Positions 1-4,200 of a stretch of DNA of 6,821 nt are shown here, piece by piece. This DNA is from JBEKIK01 sp049509395. Its GTDB lineage: Bacteria > Planctomycetota > Planctomycetia > Pirellulales > Thermoguttaceae. Where the stretch lies: the NCBI GenBank assembly GCA_049509395.1, contig JBEKZY010000273.1, positions 1 through 6,821 on the forward strand. Reading direction: 5' to 3'. Below the pieces are notes generated by a model that had not been told where the DNA came from, made no database searches, and saw only the letters and a program-made list of their open reading frames with translations. Each line of letters opens with the position of its first letter. Within the stretch, counting starts at the first letter, position 1. The translations under genes and the position numbers were made by a program.

Positions 1-87
1 AAGCTTGTTGTTTACGCGAACCGCGAATTGGAGCAAGCCCAGGAGAAAATGCAGGATATACAGAAGGAGTGAAAAAAGCACGGTCAT
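1..87 (-). CDS. 5' end of a secreted protein, cut by the window edge
   Basis: An open frame of 29 codons starts at ATG (complement of 85-87) and runs off the window at base 1. It begins MTVLFSLLLY and continues with a strongly hydrophobic stretch to about residue 23, then a polar RVNNK segment, which is what a Sec signal peptide or N-terminal membrane anchor looks like. The start is supported by an AAAAGG ribosome binding site ten bases upstream and by close likeness to the start of the neighbouring esterase (MAPLFSRLLY), including the DNA of the leader. It lies 37 bp downstream of the esterase stop on the same strand, so the two may be co-transcribed. Beyond about residue 10 the likeness fades, so it may be a diverged paralogue of the esterase or an unrelated secreted protein carrying the same leader. 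Its function cannot be read from this fragment. Confidence 0.62.
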   Translation of the reverse strand, partial: MTVLFSLLLYILHFLLGLLQFAVRVNNKL

Positions 88-134
88 GGCTTTGATACCT
101 TTTCCAAAAAGGAAAACGCTGCCTCTAATTTTTG
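61..134 (-). repeat. Leader/signal-peptide repeat, copy A
   Basis: This stretch aligns without gaps to 998-1071 at a constant offset of 937 bp; 60 of 74 bases match by hand count. It covers the first nine codons of the downstream gene, its ribosome binding site and its leader, and extends over the stop codon and last two complete codons (plus one base) of the upstream esterase. The best-conserved block is the AAAACGCTGCCTCT region of the leader. Similarity falls away beyond both ends. Confidence 0.8.
98..116 (-). promoter_or_regulatory. Ribosome binding site within a leader hairpin (downstream gene)
   Basis: Read on the minus strand, TTTTCC, a TTTTT loop and GGAAAA form a perfect 6-bp stem (complement of 100-116), followed directly by GG. 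The AAAAGG Shine-Dalgarno sequence (complement of 98-103) shares four bases with the 3' arm and sits ten bases before the ATG. Folding would partly hide the ribosome binding site. The stem is A/U rich and short, so its stability is uncertain. Confidence 0.45.
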
Positions 135-1024
135 TTAAATGATGGACGCCGGCAGAGCAATCCGAATGCGAGTGTCGCCGCAACCAAGGCCGCTGAAGAA
201 GGTTCGGGCACGGGCAAAGACTGGGCGAACATCCACTGATACACGGTTTGGCCCTTGGAGTTTTTGTAGGTCGAACCGTCATAGAAATTACTCCAGCCCC
301 CATGACCGACGCCGTCCAATCGAGTGTATTCCATGTTTCCACCGGCGGCCTCGATCGCATCGAACATTTCATCGGTATCACTGACCGGAACGGTTGTGTC
401 TGCTACGCCGTGGTATGCCCAAATGGGAATATCCTTGATAATCGACGCGGTAGATATGTCTCCGCCTCCTGAAAGTGGAGCCGCAGCAGCAAACGTGTTT
501 GGATAATGGGCAATAAAATCAAATGTGCCGAATCCACCCATCGACAAACCGGTTCTGTATAGACGGCTGGTATCCACTTGGTATGTGGATATCAATGAAT
601 TTAGGATGTCCATCGCCAGGCTCTGACCGACATAATCCGGGTCTTGCGGGCCGTAATCCTGCCAGCCCCATACTGTCTGGGGAACCAAGAGGAATGCCTT
701 GTATTGCGCGCCAAGGTAGCCTTGCGAGGCGCTGTATATTCCGTCAATGAATTTTGCCGAGGGGGCGACGTTGTCGGTGCCGCTTTCACCTGATCCGTGC
801 AGGAACATAATTAAAGGAAATGACGCACCAGGAGTATTGTATCCCGGCGGAAGATAGAGCCGGTAAGGCATGCTGTGGCCTTGCCCGTCGTTATAGTGCA
901 AGTCGCCGGTCGAGAGACTCACATCGATGGCAACCGCCGTCTTCCCAAGCGGAATAAAAGCGATGGCCCCTGCCATGATCAAAACAAAGCATGGATACAG
1001 AAGGCGTGAAAACAGTGGAGCCAT
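125..1024 (-). CDS. Secreted alpha/beta-hydrolase (esterase/predicted peptidase family) with PEP-CTERM tail
   Basis: This 299-residue protein resembles the predicted peptidase/esterase group related to feruloyl esterases and PHB depolymerases (COG4099-like). Residues 1-32 form a signal peptide with a likely cut after AVA. The core begins with YRLYLPPGY (54-62), followed by an oxyanion-type HGSGESG (76-82). The catalytic triad is probably Ser161 in GLSMGG, Asp209 in GVADTTVP and His241 in GVGHGG. Its C-terminus has VPEPSS (272-277), a short hydrophobic segment and Arg-Arg (292-293), the three-part PEP-CTERM signal handled by exosortase in bacteria with an outer membrane. It is therefore likely exported and surface-sorted, acting on an ester or similar bond in an unknown substrate. 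The start is supported by AGAAGG ten bases upstream. The last two complete codons and stop lie within a repeated leader sequence shared with the next gene. The fold and triad are clear; the substrate is not. Confidence 0.9.
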   Translation of the reverse strand: MAPLFSRLLYPCFVLIMAGAIAFIPLGKTAVAIDVSLSTGDLHYNDGQGHSMPYRLYLPPGYNTPGASFPLIMFLHGSGESGTDNVAPSAKFIDGIYSASQGYLGAQYKAFLLVPQTVWGWQDYGPQDPDYVGQSLAMDILNSLISTYQVDTSRLYRTGLSMGGFGTFDFIAHYPNTFAAAAPLSGGGDISTASIIKDIPIWAYHGVADTTVPVSDTDEMFDAIEAAGGNMEYTRLDGVGHGGWSNFYDGSTYKNSKGQTVYQWMFAQSLPVPEPSSAALVAATLAFGLLCRRPSFNKN

Positions 1025-1071
1025 GGCATTGAAACCTTCTTCAAAAAGAAAAACGCTGCCTCTTATTATTG
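998..1071 (-). repeat. Leader/signal-peptide repeat, copy B
   Basis: This is the partner of 61-134. It covers the first nine codons of the esterase (MAPLFSRLL), its ribosome binding site and about 47 bases of leader. All 74 positions align without a gap. The conserved leader outside the coding part (40 of 47 bases identical) is better preserved than the start of the coding region (20 of 27), which suggests the leader itself is under constraint or was recently copied. Confidence 0.8.
1035..1053 (-). promoter_or_regulatory. Ribosome binding site within a leader hairpin (esterase)
   Basis: On the minus strand, TTTTTC, a TTTTT loop and GAAGAA pair as a 6-bp stem with one G-U wobble (complement of 1037-1053). 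The AGAAGG Shine-Dalgarno sequence (complement of 1035-1040) overlaps the 3' arm and lies ten bases before the ATG. It is the counterpart of the hairpin at 100-116: one C-G pair there is a U-A pair here, and one U-A pair is a U-G pair. Confidence 0.45.
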
Positions 1072-1109
1072 GGAGGATGGGGACTTATGCCACAAACCAC
1101 TTGAGGCCC

Positions 1110-1138
1110 ATTTTACAGAGTTGAATCATGCTTGTCAA
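1110..1138 (-). promoter_or_regulatory. Sigma-70-like promoter for the esterase
   Basis: On the minus strand there is a perfect TTGACA (complement of 1133-1138), a 17-bp spacer and TAAAAT (complement of 1110-1115, five of six bases of the consensus). Transcription would start near 1103 and give a leader of about 79 bases that includes the hairpin over the ribosome binding site. No comparable promoter is visible in the 37 bp before the next minus-strand gene, so that gene probably shares this transcript. It is assumed that the housekeeping sigma factor of this organism uses the usual consensus. Confidence 0.6.
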
Positions 1139-1159
1139 CTATTCTGGGTATAAAATAAT
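1132..1159 (+). promoter_or_regulatory. Possible distal promoter for the giant gene
   Basis: TTGTCA (1132-1137), a 16-bp spacer and AATAAT (1154-1159) each match the sigma-70 consensus at five of six bases. The -35 hexamer shares bases with the perfect TTGACA of the opposite-strand esterase promoter, because TTGTCAA is nearly palindromic. If used, the two promoters would compete for the same DNA. The closer TATAAT at 1195-1200 is an alternative. Confidence 0.35.
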
Positions 1160-1180
1160 TCACTAGGTATACTAGTAATT
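1157..1180. promoter_or_regulatory. Inverted repeat, candidate operator
   Basis: ACTAG (1162-1166), GTATA and CTAGT (1172-1176) form a perfect 5-bp inverted repeat. AATT flanks both sides, extending the arms to nine bases with one unpaired C at 1161. It lies between two candidate -10 elements for the giant gene and covers the place where a -35 for the second would sit, as expected for a repressor or activator site. No binding protein can be named. Confidence 0.4.
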
Positions 1181-1194
1181 CCTGGGCGGGAAAA

Positions 1195-1200
1195 TATAAT
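1195..1200 (+). promoter_or_regulatory. Consensus -10 element for the giant gene
   Basis: A perfect TATAAT lies in an A/T-rich run 45 bp before the start codon. The expected -35 position (about 1172-1177) has no TTGACA-like hexamer but falls in the inverted repeat, so this promoter might need an activator or an alternative sigma factor. Transcription from it would begin near 1207 and leave a leader of about 39 bases. Confidence 0.35.
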
Positions 1201-1232
1201 AATAATTAACTATCTCGGGCAAATCCTATTAT

Positions 1233-1238
1233 AAGGAG
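1233..1238 (+). promoter_or_regulatory. Ribosome binding site of the giant gene
   Basis: AAGGAG lies seven bases before the ATG at 1246 and decides this start over the in-frame ATG at 1282, which has only a weak GGTGGG ahead of it. A TCCT at 1224-1227 could pair with AGGA at 1234-1237 across a six-base loop, but a 4-bp stem may well be chance. Confidence 0.75.
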
Positions 1239-1245
1239 CCGATCG

Positions 1246-4200
1246 ATGTGGTTTTCAGCGGCACAGCGGTGGGTCGGTGGGATGAGTCGAAAAAAAAGGG
1301 CTACAAATCATTTCACTCGAAATTTATTATCGAGGCGTTTGGGTTTTGAGCCGCTGGAAGATCGGCGGCTACTGACGATCGGCATCGGCGATTTCGTGTG
1401 GAAAGACTCAAACGCCAATGGGTTGCAGGATCTTGCCGAGCCCGGCCTGGCTGGTGCGGGCGTCGAACTTTACTCATCCGCCGACGCCACGGTCGGAAAT
1501 GCCGACGACGTGCTTATCGCCCAGGCAGTCACCGATGCGACAGGTCACTATTATTTCGACGGTCTTTCCAGCGGCGTAAACTACTATCTTACTTTCCGCC
1601 TACCCAGCGGTTACAGTTTCACCTTGCAGCATGCGGGCAGCGACAACACACTGGACAGCGACGCCAACGCCGCCGGCGCCACGGCTCTGGTCACTTTATC
1701 ACCGGACGAAAACAACCTTAGCATCGACGCAGGCGTAAAGGGTTCCGCACCGAGTTTTGGTTGGGCGCTTCACGACGGCGGTGCTAAGGATGAAGTCGGC
1801 CGCTCGGTATCCTCGGATGCGCAGGGAAATGTTTATGTGGCGGGGACCTTTTCCGGAACGGCTGACTTTGATCCAGGGCCCGGAGTTTACAACTTAACGC
1901 CTGTCGGCGGCACAAATGTTTTTGCGGCCAAATATTCATCCTCCGGCGCTTTACTGTGGGCGAGGAGTTTTGGCGGAGGCGGTTTCGATTCACGTTGCCA
2001 AATCGCTTTGGACAAGGCAGGCAACGTATTTGTAACCGGCTCGTTCAGCGGCGCCGCGGATTTTGACCCCGGAGTCGGGAACTTCCCTCTTAGCAGTGCG
2101 GGAGGTTACGATATCTTTGTATCAAAACTGGATTCCGCGGGGAACTTGCTGTGGGCAAGGAGTATGGGGGGGCCGAAAGATGATTTTGGACTAGCCCTTG
2201 CCGTAAGTAATGACGGAAGCGTCTATACCACGGGTTCTTTCCAAGACACGGCCGACTTCGATCCCGGAACCGGCACATTCAATTTGACGAGCCAGACTGA
2301 TATCGGCTATTCGGACATCTTTATTTCCAAGTTGGATGCCAACGGCAATTTTGTCTGGGCGAAGCAGATGGGAGGCTATGGAGATGATTATGGAAATTCG
2401 ATTGCGGTGGGCGGCGACGGGTCGGTTTACACCACGGGTTCATTCCAGTACGAAGCCGATTTCGATCCCGGGGATGGAACGTTCTATCTGAACAGTGCGG
2501 GAGGATCGGACATCTTCGTTTCCAAGCTGGACGCGGGCGGAAATTTCGTTTGGGCGCGGCAAATGGGAGGCGCGGAATTCGATAGCGCCAATTCCATCGC
2601 TTTGGGCAGCGATGGAAGCGTATATACAACTGGATATTTTCGTGTAACGGCGGACTTTGACCCCGGTAATGCCGCATACAATTTGACCTCCGCGGGGAGC
2701 AGGGACATCTTCATTTCCAAGCTCAGCGCCGCGGGGAATTTCGTCTGGGCAAAGAGAATAGGAAGCACTTCCACGGATACGGCCTACTCCATAGCCGTGG
2801 ATAATTTTGGAGGCGTATACACCACCGGTTATTTCCAAGGCACGGTCGACTTCGATCCGGGAAGCGGAACGTTCAATCTCGGCAATGCAGGAGGCGAGGA
2901 CATCTTCGTTTTGAAGCTCGATGAGGCGGGTAACTTCATCTGGGCGAAGCGGATGGGGGGAACGCTCTATGACGCCGGCTACTCGGTAGCAACCAGAAGC
3001 AACACGAGCGTCTTCATCACGGGTTATTTCCAGGGCACGGTTGACTTTGATCCGGGCTCGGGCGTGACCAACCTGACTAGTTCGGGAGGCGCCGACGTTT
3101 TTGCGACGGCATTAATTTTTCAGCCTCCCACGGACATTCAGTTGTCTTCCGCCACAGTGCCGGAACATGCGCCGGTAGGCACACTCGTGGGATTACTGTC
3201 CAGTACCGATGTTGATCTCTCTACCCACATTTACAGTTTTGTATCCGGTGAAGGCGCGGACGACAATGGCCGCTTTATAATCGTCGGCAACCAACTCGAG
3301 ACCAATGCCAGTCTCGATTATGAAACCCAATCCACATACTCAATTCGCATTAGCTCCAGGAACTCCTCCGGGGCAAGTTGTGTGAAGTCCTTCATAATCT
3401 CGGCTACCGATACCGCGGAAATGTCTATCGGGGGTCGCGTCTGGATGGATGCGAACGAAAATGGCATCCAGGATGCGGGGGAGGAGGGGATCGGAGGAGC
3501 AGACGTAAAACTCTACTACTCGACCGATGGAACTATTGGCAACGCCGACGACCGGCTAATGGGCGAAACCTTCACTGATGCCCAGGGAAAATATATCTTT
3601 CACCAAGTTTCCTATGGAATGAATTATTACCTGGTGTTCCTGCCGCCAGTCCAGTATTATGCTTTTACGCTGCAGGATATCGGCGGCGACGATAACTTGG
3701 ATAGCGATGCAAATGCATTGGGATATACCGGCTTGTTTACCTTAAGCGCGGGTCAACAGGATGATACCCGGGACGCAGGTTTGATGGGCTCGCCGCTGGA
3801 GAACGGCTGGGCAAACGGCATCGGGGGGATAAACTCTGAAAAGAGTCAGGCAGTAGCAACCGATGCCCAAGGGAACGTCTATGTGACAGGGTACTTTCAA
3901 GGAACGGTCGACTTTGATCCCGGCCCGGGGATATATAATCTTATCGGTATGGGCGGCAATGACATTTTTGTAGCCAAGTATTCACCCACGGGAACACTGT
4001 TATGGGCAAAGAGCATGGGGGGTACGGGTAATGATTTGGGTACTTCGCTAGCCGTCTCCAGTGATGGAATTGTTTATATCACAGGATCCTTTTACGGCAC
4101 TGCCGATTTCGATCCCGGGCCCGGAACGTTCAATATGACCAGCGCGGGCAATTACGACATCTTCGTAGCTATGCTCGACCTCTACGATGGCTCGTTCTTC

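Larger units (their letters stand above)
1378..3420 (+). repeat. Supermodule copy 1: SdrD_B + 7 SBBP + cadherin
   Basis: A 2043-bp coding unit whose parts recur in the same order at 3421-5472 with near-constant offsets: 2043 bp for the SdrD_B start, 2040-2049 bp for the SBBP repeats and 2040 bp for the cadherin start. The two SdrD_B-like domains are about half identical at the protein level by hand count, so the duplication is old. Confidence 0.85.

Noticed and set aside
1..6. HindIII site at the first base
   Set aside because: It might mark a cloning end, but a six-base site at the edge can be chance and nothing else supports it.
927..1124. Small plus-strand frame across the esterase start and leader
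   Set aside because: It overlaps the esterase signal peptide, the conserved leader hairpin and the promoter, and has no convincing ribosome binding site.
1282..1284. Internal ATG as the start of the giant gene
   Set aside because: The ATG at 1246 has AAGGAG seven bases upstream; the internal one has only a weak GGTGGG. It cannot be fully excluded.
1405..1435. Dockerin-like calcium loop (DSNANGLQD)
   Set aside because: There is a single loop in the context of an SdrD_B-like domain and no paired dockerin repeat, so no cellulosome-type role is supported.
2440..2838. Open frame on the minus strand inside the SBBP array
   Set aside because: It lies opposite the repeats of the giant gene and is repetitive only because they are. 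It has no ribosome binding site that stands out and no known domain.
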